The notes under the pieces are model-generated. The model ran no database searches and was not told where the DNA came from. It saw nothing but the letters and a program-made list of their open reading frames with translations. Below, one piece after another: positions 9,750-19,925 of a stretch of DNA of 64,000 bases. The position numbers and the translations under genes were made by a program. Numbering within the stretch: the first letter of the stretch is position 1; each line of letters begins with the position of its first letter. The DNA comes from Taxillus chinensis (Eukaryota; Streptophyta; Magnoliopsida; Santalales; Loranthaceae). Location: the NCBI GenBank assembly GCA_023512835.1, contig CM042085.1, forward strand, positions 36,224,324-36,288,323, in the 5' to 3' direction.

Positions 9750-11324
9750 TTGCTGGCCGTGGTTTATGGCTGCAACAAGTTTAGACCGTACCTTTTTGGG
9801 TCTAAAGTAATTGTTTATACTGATCATGCAGCTTTGAAATATTTATTTGCTAAAAAAGAAGCTAAGCCACACTTGATTAGGTGGGTACTCCTTTTACAGG
9901 AATTTGATCTTGAAATTAGAGATACAAGGGGAGCCCTAAATTCTGTGGCTGATCACCTCTCCCGTGTGGAGAATGCACCTAAGTCTCTACCCATTGTAGA
10001 TGACTTCCCTGATGAGAAGTTGTTTGAGGTGCACCAGCTTCCTTGGTTTGCTGATATAGCAAACTATTTAGCCACTGGGTTTATTCCCAAGCAATTGGGC
10101 TACCATCAGCGAAAGAGGTTGGTAGTGGATGCTAAGAAATACATTTGGGAAGACCCTATTCTCTATAGGAGGTGTCCAGACCAAATAATTAGAAGGTGTG
10201 TCCTTGAGGAGGAGATAGATGATATAATATACCATTGTCATTCATCACATTATGGGGGCCACTTTGGGGTGCAGAGAACTGTGGCTAAGATCATGCAGTG
10301 TGGCTTCTATTGGCCTCACATGGTGGAAGACACCTATGTCTACATCAAAACCTGTGATAAATGTCAAAGGGTAGGTGGTCTGTCTAGGAAGAATGAGATG
10401 CCATCAAGTGGAATTCTTCCAGTTGAAATTTTTGATATATGGGGCATTGATTTTATGGGGTCATTCCCCAATTCTAATAGGTATTCATATATCCTATTGG
10501 CTGTGGATTATGTGTCAAAGTGGGTAGAAGCTATACCAACCAGAGTGAATGATGCTAGAGTAGTGACTCACTTCCTTACCAAAAATATCTTTAGCCGATT
10601 TGGGACACCAAGGGCTATAATTAGTGATGAGGGTAGTCACTTCTGCAATAAACTGTTTGACAAGTTGTTGAACAAATATGGGGTAACTCATAGGAAGTCT
10701 TTAGCTTACCACCCACAAGCTAATGGACAAGAAGAGGTGTCCAACAGAGAGATTAAAGCCATTTTAGAGAAAACTGTTGGAGCAAATAGGAAAAACTGGT
10801 CTCAAAGGCTTGATGAAGCCTTATGGGCATATAGGACAGCCTATAAAACTCCCATTGGGATGTCACCTTACCGTATTCTTTATGGGAAGGCTTGTCACTT
10901 ACCTGTGGAATTAGAGCACAAGGCTCACTAGGCCTTGAGGAAGTTAAATTTTGATCCACAAGAGGCCAAAGAGCTTAGGATGACTCAATTAATTGAATTA
11001 GATGAATTCAGGATGGATGCCTATGAAAGTGCTAAAATTTATAAAGAAAGAACCAAGAAATGGCATGATAGGCAATTAACCAATGAACCTTTAACCTTGG
11101 GGCAGAAAGTTCTTTTATTTAACACAAGGTTAAGGATATTTCCTGGAAAATTAAGGTCAAAGTGGATGGGACCTTTAATGATAGTTGATAAGAAGCCATA
11201 TGGGAGCTTTGAGCTCCAAGCTGTAGATGGCAAGAAATTTTGGGTGAATGGCAACAGACTGAAACCATACTTTGATCCAACTCAGAGGGAGATTGTTGAT
11301 TCCCTCTCTTTCACCACCTCATGA
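9750..11324 (+). pseudogene. pol: Athila A RNase H end and integrase
   Basis: RNase H resumes with [20 protein letters not shown] and [11 protein letters not shown]. The HHCC integrase finger ([12 protein letters not shown] ... CDKCQRVGG, about 10230-10375) and the DDE core follow: [15 protein letters not shown], then IISDEGSHF and [14 protein letters not shown]. The glutamine-glutamate pair differs from QAE in copy B. TAG at 10929-10931 stands where copies B and C have TGG. The C-terminal part ends at TGA 11322-11324 after DSLSFTTS. The family joins retroelement cDNA to host DNA; this copy is interrupted. Confidence 0.93.
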
Positions 11325-11784
11325 TCTTAATTGAAAGTCTAGCTACAGACTTTAAATAAAGCGCTGGTTGGGAGGCAACCCAATGTTTTATTTTACTTAT
11401 TTTTATTCAACAATTTTGTTTGCAAGCTAACCCTAGTGCAGTAGATTTTGTTTCTCTCTTGACTAACCATTTGCAGGATGAGCCAAAATTGTTGGGCCTT
11501 GGACAATTTTGTTTATTTTAAGGAACAAGTCCTGGAGCAGGGAACAAGTGAAGCCCACAAGTACTTGAATTTAAGCCCAATGAATTGGCGTGCATACATA
11601 TAAGTTGATCCATACTGCAAAAGCAACTCATCGGAAAAGTTTGGGCTCATTTGGGCCTGAACGCCATATTGCACGCCAATTGACCAATTGGCGTGCACCT
11701 CTTTTGCCTCTGCAACTTCCTGGGCCAGTAGATAAACATCACATGAAGCACTTTACTTCTTGCACGCCAATTGCTAGCTGTTAT
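11325..11784 (+). other. Athila A 3' untranslated spacer with GCACG dyads
   Basis: No gene. It resembles the post-integrase spacers of copies B (24160-24940, minus) and C (39622-40465). It contains the compact dyad GCACGCCAATTG-AC-CAATTGGCGTGC at 11671-11696 and further half-sites. At about 11785 it switches from spacer resembling 40080 of copy C directly into LTR sequence. The third ORF, the long 3' UTR and the first ~285 bp of the 3' LTR are therefore missing. Confidence 0.75.
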
Positions 11785-12973
11785 CTGAAATGGCATGCAA
11801 GCATATGTTTGCTTATCTGCCTTTTACAAGATGCAAGGAAGCTTGGGAAAGAATTGCAGCTAATTTGGAGTTGCACGCCAATTGGGCATATGACGTTCAA
11901 ATTGACGTGCAGCCATATTTTTGCACCGATCCAGTCGTTTTTCTATGCTGATCATTCTTTCCTAAAGGGCCTTGTCCATATTGTGCTTGGATTGAGAGAT
12001 TTTAAAGTTTGTAGTGTTATTTATCAAAACTACGTTGTTTTGATAGATGGGCTAGGGTACACTTTATAAATAGGGGCTCTACACGTCCAAGGGTGAAGGC
12101 AACACATTCTACACGTTTTTGAAGAGAGAGAGACGTTTTGGAGGCTGTTCCTGACCTAGGAGAGCAGCTGCCGCAACCGTCGCGGATTTTGGAAACTTGG
12201 GTTGAAGCTTTGCTGTGCGCGTGGATAAGAAGAAGATATTGAGCGTTTCTGCTTTGTTTTTGCTTGTAATCATGTGTGAGTAGTTTCCTTTATCTAGGGG
12301 AGCAATGTAGCCCCCTATGTTGTCAAACTGATTGATTGAATTTGGAGTTTGTTTAATTGAGATTGCATGTTTTATGGATCTGTTCTTATCTTTTAATATC
12401 TGGGCTGTACACCTGGGTTTTCTTAGCCTTAGTCTGAGGCTGATCTTTGATTCATAACTTATTTGTGATTGGTGTGACCATTATCCTGTCATGGGTATGA
12501 TAATTAGGCTTTGCATGTTGATGTCATGATGACCATTCAGGCAGACAGCACTTAGAAGGGCTGGTAATGACCAATTGCAGTACCTTGGCTTAGTTATAGC
12601 ATGTTATCAATTAAATAATCTCAAGAACCTTAAAATCAGTAGAAACAGCATAGGGAGGTGAAGTTGTGACCCTAGATGCCTTTAATCCTTGAATCTTAAT
12701 CCTAAAATCAATTTGCTTTCATTGTTTATTCAGAAAACCAAATAAAAATTAGATCTTTAGTTATAAAAAAGAAAACTTTTTGCCAAGACATTTTATAGGG
12801 CAAGAGTAATTGGGTGTTTTGATTTAAGAACTAGAAAACTAGGCTAATCCCTGTGGGTTCGACCCCTTGCTTGCTGCTATTCTTTTAGTACAAACTTAGG
12901 GAATTTATTATCTTGAAGAGAGGTTTAACGACATTAGCTAGCTCTTTTAGAGAGGCTAAAAATCTGTCTGTCA
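11785..12973 (+). repeat. Athila A 3' LTR, missing its first ~285 bp
   Basis: Colinear with 3253-4471 of the 5' LTR, starting at CTGAAATGG and ending CTGTCTGTCA at 12973. It retains the ACGT palindrome (12023-12044) and TATAAATA at 12065-12072. A short segment between palindrome and TATA present in the 5' LTR (ACACACATCAAGGCCC...) is absent. It lacks TGATAACG and so is not a proper LTR start. Confidence 0.88.
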
Positions 12974-13380
12974 TCCACCTTCTTAGCAAACAGAACTGGT
13001 GCACCCCAAGGTGAGGTACTTGGACGAATGAAACCTTTATCTCCAAGCTCCTTTATTTGCTTTTGAAGCTCCTGCAACTCGGCAGGTCCCATCCGGTATG
13101 CTACTTGTGAGATGGGTCCCACTCCTGGCAAAAGTTCAATTGTGAACTCAATACTTCTGTTTGGGGGCAATTCCAACAATTCCCCAGGAAACACATCCTG
13201 GAAATTTTCAACATTTGGCCACACCCTTTTCTCTAAGTTACCTTCCTCCTCAAAGGTTAGAGTGGCAAGTCTATGGGTAATATTACCCCATAGCTCCCTT
13301 GTCGGTCCAGCTCTCCCAGCATTCTTATCCCATTCACCCACTAGGGTATAAGAAGATCTTGTGGGTGAAATAAACGACAC
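12974..13380 (-). pseudogene. pol: Chromovirus A pol: linker and N-terminal RT
   Basis: Minus-strand segment with FPEELPGLPP-like chromovirus linker features ([35 protein letters not shown]) leading into the RT fingers [21 protein letters not shown], where Athila A interrupts. The RT continues at 2968. It is out of phase or interrupted relative to the protease by the stop at 13381-13383. Confidence 0.9.
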
Positions 13381-13881
13381 TCATCGTCTATAACAATCAA
13401 TCTTAGCCTGGAAGGCCATCAACCAATCCATCCCCAGAATCAAACTAAAAGTTCTTATGGGCATCACGTACAAATCAAATGAGAGTTCAACATCTCCTAT
13501 CGTGAGCACACACTCACGACAAACTTGGTAAATTGACTCCACACCTCCCATTGGTGACTTGACCCTCAAAGGTCGATCAGCCCTCACATAATCAAGTCCA
13601 AGGCTCTCAACCAAGGACTCTGCAATCAGGGAGCACGAAGCTCCAGTATCAAACAGCACAGCAACAACAGTGCGAGATATTAAAATAGTACCTTGAACTA
13701 CTGAAGGTCCAGCTGCACCTTCCTCGGAGGGTGATGGTAAGTCCTCCCTCTCAGCTGGTGTTGAGGTAAGCGCAAACACTCTTCCCTGGCTTGCCCCACC
13801 ACTTGCCTCTACTGCCTTTCCTTTAGTCCCTGCCTGGGGTCCACTTGGACGCCCCTCCGAACCTCCTTGTGGTTGTCATTC
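13381..13881 (-). pseudogene. pol: Chromovirus A aspartic protease
   Basis: Retropepsin fold indicated by VLFDTGASCSLI (DTGA active site, about 13655-13620), the flap region, and SLILGMDWLMAFQAKIDC, the typical chromovirus ILGMDWL motif. It lies between the gag zinc knuckles and RT on the minus strand, as expected for a Gag-Pol polyprotein. TAG codons separate it from gag (about 13885) and from RT (about 13381). Confidence 0.9.
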
Positions 13882-15003
13882 CCCCTATAGTCTGGTATAG
13901 CTGGAACCAGCCTGACTGGCTTGCCAAAAACGTGCTGGCCTCGGAGCTGGGGCTTGAAATTGGGTCCCACCCTTGCCTCCTTGTGTTAAACTCCCAGCTC
14001 CCCGGCTGTTCCCTCTACTGAAACACACCGCGCTGATGTGTCCTGTTTTCCCACAGCTGTGACACGTCAGGTGCTGCTTGGGGCACTCACGTTTGACGTG
14101 CCCTGACTGGCCACAACAGGTACACCCGCTTGGGAAACTCACATCTGAGCCTCCCTGTCCTCCAAAATAACGGGATCTGGGTGGAACCATTGAAGCTTGG
14201 CCCCTGTCCTTGGGAAGAGTCCCACTCCCAGGCTCAACCCTCAGTCTCTTGGTTTCCCCCTGCTTGTCACGCGTACTCTGTCCCATCCGCTCCTAATGAG
14301 CCTGTCTACCCTCTTCTAATCCTCTCTCCACAATCTTTGCTGTATCCATGACTTCCGCATAAGTCTTCAATCGCAGCATCTCTACTCTCTGCTTCAGGGC
14401 AGGTCTGAGTCCCATGGTAAACTTATGGGCCTTCAGGTCCTCCCTTGAAATTGCTTCTGGAGCAAACCGACTCAGCCCTCTAAAATCTCGCTCATACTCT
14501 GCCACCGTGCGCGATCCCTGCTTAAGACTGCTGAACTCTTCCTGTTTCTGCCATCGTAGCGACTCGGGGAAGAACTCCTCATGGAACAACTGGAGGAACT
14601 CATTCCAGGACATGACCTCCATGTCTCGGCTTCCTAAAACGCTAAGCCACCATTCCAAAGCTTCTTCCTCTAACTGTCGGACTGCCAGCCTCACCTTGTC
14701 TTCCTCCTAAGGTCGGAGGAAAGAGAATATATGCTCGATCTGTCGCAGCCAATGCTCTGCTGCTAAAGGTTCAGCTCCTCCCTTGAACCTTGGTGGGTGT
14801 TCCTTTCGGAACCGTGTCACCACATCTCCCTCTTCCCGCCTCACCGGCACTTCCTTCCTACGCGAAGGTCCTGCCTCATGGGGTGGAGAGGGTGGCGCTG
14901 TCTGTCGTGCCATCATCTCCTGACGTACCTCGTTTAGGATCTCCCCCCTGAGATCCTCACGCATTCCCTGCACGTTCTCACTTAAGGCCCGGACTTGGGC
15001 CAT
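13882..15003 (-). pseudogene. gag: Chromovirus A gag with two CCHC zinc knuckles
   Basis: Starts MAQVRALSENVQGM, with an N-terminal coiled-coil-like stretch. The Retrotrans_gag region follows (ALEWWLSVLGS, FLQLFHEEFFPESLR, EYERDFRGLSRFAPE), then a basic linker and two CX2CX4HX4C knuckles (CTCCGQSGHVKREC and CHSCGKTGHISAVC, about 14115-14030). In-frame stops at about 14707 and 14293 break it, and the frame resumes in phase after each. Gag packages element RNA; the second knuckle set is typical of Tekay/Del-like chromoviruses. Confidence 0.92.
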
Positions 15004-15552
15004 GATCCGCTCCAGGGGATCATCACCCTCTACTTGTTGTTCTCTCTCCTGTCCAGCACGTGTAGAAGATTTATCTTTTATAGCTGGGGTAGCTCAGGTT
15101 ACTCTCCTAGGAGGCATAGTTTACATATTAAACAAGACTAGAGTCAGCATCTCTCAGGCTCTATACACCCTCATCCCCATGGGCCATGAGGTACTCAAGC
15201 AAATTTTCACATGTAAACATACAGGATAATCACTCAGAATTGCACAACAAAAATTCACAGCAACAATTCTCAACAACAATTCGTAGCAAAAATTTTCAGC
15301 AACAATTTTCAGCAACACAACATTCCAAATCATAAGATTTATATTGAAATTAAACTAGTGCCCTAATGCCAATGCATGTATGCACCCCAACCCAAATGCA
15401 AATGTCCTATTCCTTGGTCTAACTACCCCTGAGTACACCCCAGAAACCCAGATAGAACCACGGTGATCAGGCGTGTCCTATACTGCCTCCTGAGAGCCTC
15501 AAAAGTAATTATCCCTCCCCACTATCCTGAGTCCACTAGACCATGAACTTGG
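15004..15552 (-). other. Chromovirus A 5' leader
   Basis: About 550 bp between the PBS and gag with no coding potential. It includes A/C-rich runs (CAACAA and ACAATT repeats, 15240-15320). Start and gag ATG are on the minus strand. Confidence 0.6.
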
Positions 15553-15564
15553 GCTCTGATACCA
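15553..15564 (-). other. Primer-binding site, initiator tRNA-Met type
   Basis: On the minus strand TGGTATCAGAGC, three bases downstream of the LTR end. It is complementary to the 3' end of plant initiator tRNA-Met, the primer of chromoviruses and copia elements. It fixes the orientation and the LTR boundary of chromovirus A. Confidence 0.93.
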
Positions 15565-16897
15565 TAATGTCATGCCCCAATTTCCTTTCACTTGGAGATA
15601 GGTAGTGACCGCCCATGCCCGCACCCAAAGGGTCAAGGGGTTGGTGCAAGCACCTAAAAGAAAAAGGACTAGACATGGGTGCTGTCCCAAACTTGTACTA
15701 CCAGGGTACATGCCACGGGGCATGCTCCTGCTCCCAAACCATGCATACAACCACAATTTAAATAATAATCATATCTCAATTTATTACATTTCAAAGGGGC
15801 CCAAAGTCCATTACAACTCAGTTGGAGAAAAACTCCCATCAAACCATAATATATTCTGTTTACAAACAATCCAAACCATAAAAGCACAATTCCACAAAAA
15901 CAATGAAATTAATAAAATCTTCAGCCTCAGTAGCCTACCACCGCAGCTCTTTCACCTACCGCCTGCTAGACCCTGCAAAAGAATAGTTTATAGGAGGGGT
16001 GAGCAAACCATAGCTTAGTAGGATTCCAATCTCCCCTGACCCGTCCCACTCTACAATATGCATGACAAGTGTATGCTTGTCCTCGTGTAGTGCCTAAAGC
16101 GAAACAACACACATCACCCAGTAACACACCATTTACCTGTGCCCACACTAGAGGGCAGAGGACACCCCGCCACCACGGCGACATGACATACCATATCCAG
16201 GCGAATGTTGCATGGTCACCAATGCAACATTTTCCACCCGAGTCAGATATGGCCATCACCTCCTCGGATGCCATACCTACCCTCAGGAATGGGTGCAGAC
16301 TTAGCCCACCGTCGTGAGTGCTACACTGAAACTCAGAACCGCAGTCCTGGCCAAATCTCAAAGGGGGTCCAGTAGTTGTGCCTGGCCCATAAGTCATCTC
16401 AACCCACAAGTGTTTGGGTACTCATTCTCAAATACAAGTTCACAGCATCTCAGCAAATACATTACAAATACATCTCAAGAAACACACAAACGCAAGTGTA
16501 ACTCAGTAATGCAACTCAGGCATACATCTCAACTCAGTACAAAGTAACTCAGAGAGCACAACTCAAATATATCAATGCAACTCAGCAAGCATAACTCAGA
16601 TATATCAGTGTAAATCAACAGTGCAACAACATTCACTAACATTCATAGTTTACAGTCCTACCAACATAGGTGTTTTTGAGCTATTTTGGCAAATCTTTAG
16701 ACAAATTCAACTCGTAATTGTTACCCAAATCACTCTATTTTTCACACAAGGGACTTCTGGCTAAATGGGGCAGCCAAAAGAAGCAAAATGAAGGGTGCAC
16801 GTCATATAGGCCATATGGCATGCAGGGGTATTTTTGGTTCCCTACATTCTACACACCTCAGGGATATCCGGGGTAAATTTTTAGGGCAATTGGACCT

Positions 16898-16937
16898 GCA
16901 CGCCAATTGGGGATATGGCGTGCAAATTGGCGTGCAG
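16898..16937. repeat. GCACGCCAATTGG dyad module in a chromovirus LTR
   Basis: GCACGCCAATTGG, then GATATGGCGTGC, then AATTGGCGTGCAG. The order and spacing match Athila A at 11874-11912 (GCACGCCAATTGGGCATATGACG...GACGTGCAGCC). Shared by two element families that are otherwise unrelated in their LTRs. Confidence 0.85.
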
Positions 16938-17410
16938 CCATGTTTTTGCACAGTTTTCTTTGTTTTGTTATTCTAAAGACTTCTCTAAAGAACCCACCTC
17001 CAATTCCTGTTAGTTTGTAAATTATTAGGCGTTAAACCTAGGATACAAGGCCTATTTTCAATTTCAGCCTCTACACTCATGCTTAACCACCCGTCCAGAA
17101 AAACCCAGGCCATCCAAATCAATTTTCCCTCAGATATCTATTGAAAATCTCACAATAAACCAACACACGCTTATATATATATAGGTATATACTTAGCATC
17201 ACATCCATGATAGGTAAAAATACAGAATTTTGTGAGAGAGTTTCAAGGGTTGATCAAGAAATCCCTACCTCAAGAATTTGGGAATACAACAGATCGTTGT
17301 ATCCTAGCTACCTCAACGCCTCCGGTCTCCCGTCGTCAGCAGGAACCTCAGATCGTCGGCCTTGGATCGTCTCCCTCCCTCTCTGGCCGTCTCTCTATCT
17401 CTCTCTGGCC

Positions 17411-17412
<2 letters not shown>

Positions 17413-17454
<42 letters not shown>
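17413..17454. repeat. (CT)n microsatellite
   Basis: About 42 bp of nearly pure TC dinucleotide. On the LTR's own (minus) strand it is a GA tract downstream of the TATA box, at the position where shorter GA tracts occur in the other LTRs of this window. Confidence 0.95.
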
Positions 17455-17457
<3 letters not shown>

Positions 17458-17835
17458 ACGGCTGCTAGGGTTTGCAAATGAGAAATTGCCTAATTTTTAA
17501 CCCATTTTTGTTTATATATTTTCCCACATAATCAAAACGACGTAGTTTTGATTAAATGAAAGCCCAACATCTAAAAGCCCAAAGGCCAAGGTTTTCTAAC
17601 CCATCTTTTAAGCTCAACAGCCCAACAAATATTAAAATAAATCCTTCAAATAAATATTATTTATGATATGTGAAATTCCCAAAATACCCCTAAGGGCCTC
17701 GAACTCCAACTTGAGTCCAAATATAGTCAAAATTCTCCATTCGATTAGCACATCACTGTTCTGATGTTCATTCTCTAAGACAAGGTCTCTTACTTAAGGC
17801 TAACTCCAAGAACTCCTCAAACACGGGTCCTTACA

Positions 17836-18126
17836 AATACTTCTTCGACTCTATGAGTCTCCGAGCTTATTGACACTTACAGTAACACTCTCTTTTCCGT
17901 ACTGTGACTCTATAACCTTTGACCCTGGATCTACGAGTCGCAATGTTCTGTCACTGTTTCACCTTGAGTCTCCAGACCCTACGAGTCTACGAGTCTCTTG
18001 TCAATACGTCCTATGACAGTTTCACTTCTACGAATTTCGACTCTTCGACCCTACGACCTTCAGTTCTTCGAGTCTCCAGACTTAGACTATATTTTGGCAG
18101 CTTCATCAAATTCTATATTTCCAACA
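17836..18126 (-). repeat. Copia (SIRE-like) 3' LTR, first ~290 bp
   Basis: On the minus strand it starts TGTTGGAAATATAG directly after a GGGGGAGAT polypurine tract, the usual junction of SIRE/Maximus copia elements. It is rich in TCGAAG and TCGTAG words. It is cut at 17835/17836 by the chromovirus A LTR, so the promoter half of this LTR is not visible here. Confidence 0.8.
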
Positions 18127-18140
18127 ATCTCCCCCTATTT
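18127..18140 (-). other. Polypurine tract of the copia element
   Basis: AAATAGGGGGAGAT on the minus strand immediately before the LTR start. Two more GGGGGAG tracts lie upstream on the same strand (about 18338-18346 and 18355-18366), a multi-tract arrangement often seen in SIRE-like elements. This ties the gene at 18606-20873 to a copia-type 3' end. Confidence 0.8.
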
Positions 18141-18605
18141 AATGTAAGCTGTCAATGGGTAAATACATGAAGTCTGAGACTACGAGTTTGATGGGCAATT
18201 TTAAATTAATCAGAAGAGATCTTTGCATGTAAAGAATGGAGGAGTTCAAATTTTCAAAAATACACACTCCTCACCCCCATAGGCATGAAGGTTGCGTTAG
18301 CTGGCTCCTGCCAAAGATAACTCCACCTACGAACTTGCTCCCCCTGAGAGAAACACTCCCCCTTTCTGGGGTGAGAAAAAAGCACCAGAACATAATCCTC
18401 ATGGGAGCAAGATAAGAAAGCACAGAATAGCAGGCAGCAGAGCAAAGATATACATAAAAAGTAACTGACAATAAGAAGTACACATAAAAGTGAAAAGCAA
18501 GAAAAGCAATGTACAAGGAATTAGAGTACAAGACAGTTACGGGTTAAATTCAGAGTACAAGACACTCTGTATAAATAGAAAAACAGCAGCTTGCTCGCGT
18601 AGGAG
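18141..18605 (-). other. 3' UTR between the Ulp1-like gene and copia PPT
   Basis: No coding sequence. It carries two further GGGGGAG purine tracts, T-rich stretches and a repeated TACAAGACA/GTACTCT motif around 18525-18565. It links the stop codon at 18606-18608 to the LTR-proximal polypurine tract. Confidence 0.6.
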
Positions 18606-19925
18606 TTAAGCAGGAGTCAAGTGTAGCGAGGCCGCTCGACTGCTCACACGATCAAATTCAGGCACGAGAGCTGGGAACCCGTTGGTGGTCAGGATGCGGA
18701 TGTAATGGCAAACATAGAAGCCGCAGCTATGAGCATCATCCTGAGCAGGAACGCCTTGCTTGACTCGCGTAATTTCCATCGGTTTGGAGAGATGATAACC
18801 ACCACACCCATGCGAGTATCCCCGCATAACACGGGTGAGAGTGCGATTGAATTCACGCAATTGTTCACGTCGATGGATAAGTAAGGTACTAGGTTTGGAG
18901 TCGAAGATGACGATCCGTTGGTTTTTGTAGTTAATGTCGAGAAGAAACCAGTGCGGGGAGGTTGACAAGTAGGGAATGAGCACATGGTCTACCTCATCCC
19001 AGGGACGGAAGGAGTTCTCATATCTGCGACCCTGTATAATCTCAATCATTGCTGCATCATCGAGCAGCTAAGCCTGCATGATCAGCAAATAGAGTTCCAT
19101 CCTGGTATCTCTGCAAATGTGGAGAGGTAGCTTCTCGAGAAAGAACTTCTGGGCGAAGATGAACTGAGTCATCTCAATGTTATCCATTTCTTCACCGTCA
19201 TGGAGTAGTCGACAAAGATCAGGTCCGGTGAAGAAGGCTTCATAACCGCAGGTCCTCGCAGTGGTATCCCCAGCAATGAAGGTGTTGAATGCAGCCAGTT
19301 CAGCTGAGGTGCCTCCAGTAGTTACAGTGCAAGGTGGGGATAGATGTTGGTTAGTAGTGGTAGCGGTTGGTTTGATAGGTGAAGCAAGCATAGTGTACTC
19401 AGCCGTACTTGGATGGGAAGTTGAGGGGCCTGGCTGAGTGGAAGAGGATGGTTGGCAGAGAGCAGCAGTCTGTTTCCTCATGCGGGTTGCAATTGGAACA
19501 TCATCATCATCATCAGAATCTGAGATGACCGTAGTCCTGTGTGCGCGCTTTCTCCCCCGCATGTAAGTGGCAGTAGGCTGAGGTTGTGAGTGACTCGGAG
19601 AGGGGGCAGCAGGCTGTGGAGTATCGACTGGTTCAGGTGCAGGTCGGTTGGATGGCTGTGGGAGTGTGTTCTTGACCGTAAGCGATATTTCACCACTTGC
19701 AAGCCGATGACATTCTGACAAAATAGCTCCCAGAGTTGTACTGAGTCCTTTGTATTGTCTCTGGTAAGCTCCCTTGATGTCTTCATAGTGCTCCTCCAGA
19801 TGTCTAAACCCATCAGTGGTCGCACTTGTGAGTGATGTCATTTCTTGCTGCACCTTGTCGAGGGTACGATCCGATGATTCAACTTGCGTTCGTACCTCTT
19901 CCATGCTGGACTCCATAGTAGCCAG
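18606..19925 (-). pseudogene. Ulp1/C48-like protease gene, C-terminal half
   Basis: Minus strand. Order: a coiled-coil-like segment (ESSMEEVRTQVESSDRTLDK), a Pro/Ser/Thr-rich linker with a basic patch and DSDDDDD acidic run, a helical region, then a C48-type catalytic domain. Candidate catalytic residues are His in SPHWFLLDIN (18951-18953), Asp in IFDSKP (18900-18902), the oxyanion Gln in VPAQDD (18741-18743) and Cys in HSCGFYVC (18723-18725); spacing and context fit Ulp1 family peptidases, which cleave SUMO-like conjugates. Breaks: TGA near 19923 and TAG near 19067, both in phase; the final TAA is 18606-18608. An intact version would be part of one ~790-residue protein with 19926-20873 and 32088-32190. 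Function is inferred from motifs only. Confidence 0.75.

Larger units (their letters stand above)
2969..12973 (+). mobile_element. Athila-type Ty3/gypsy retrotransposon, copy A
   Basis: About 10.0 kb, TG...CA ends, inserted into the chromovirus RT. Flanking 5-mers are TCCGC (2964-2968) and TCCAC (12974-12978), a target duplication with one transition-type mismatch. Removing the element brings the two halves of the chromovirus RT together at the same codon. Order: 5' LTR, tRNA-Asp PBS, gag, protease, RT, RNase H, integrase, short 3' UTR, 5'-truncated 3' LTR. Internal lesions are nonsense codons, a deletion of about 455 bp between protease and RT (relative to copy C), loss of the third-ORF region, and a solo-LTR insertion at 8080-9657. 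Non-autonomous. Confidence 0.93.
15568..17835 (-). repeat. Chromovirus A 5' LTR
   Basis: 2268 bp. On the minus strand it starts TGTAAGGACCCG at 17835 and ends GGGGCATGACA at 15568, next to the PBS. It contains the ACGT palindrome (17531-17552), a TATATAAA-like box just downstream (about 17512-17519), a long CT/GA run (17413-17454), and a GCACGCCAATTGG...TGGCGTGC dyad module (16898-16937) otherwise typical of the Athila LTRs. Its right end abuts copia LTR sequence, suggesting chromovirus A inserted into that LTR. The second target-site copy is not identifiable. Confidence 0.88.

Noticed and set aside
15499..16409. Two longish minus-strand frames with Cys/Trp-rich translations
   Set aside because: They lie within the chromovirus A LTR and PBS region and show no domain or codon pattern.
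17172..17190. TATATATATA run in chromovirus A LTR as promoter
   Set aside because: It is on the 5' side of the LTR's better TATA candidate near 17512-17519 in element orientation terms, with no adjacent palindrome or GA tract.
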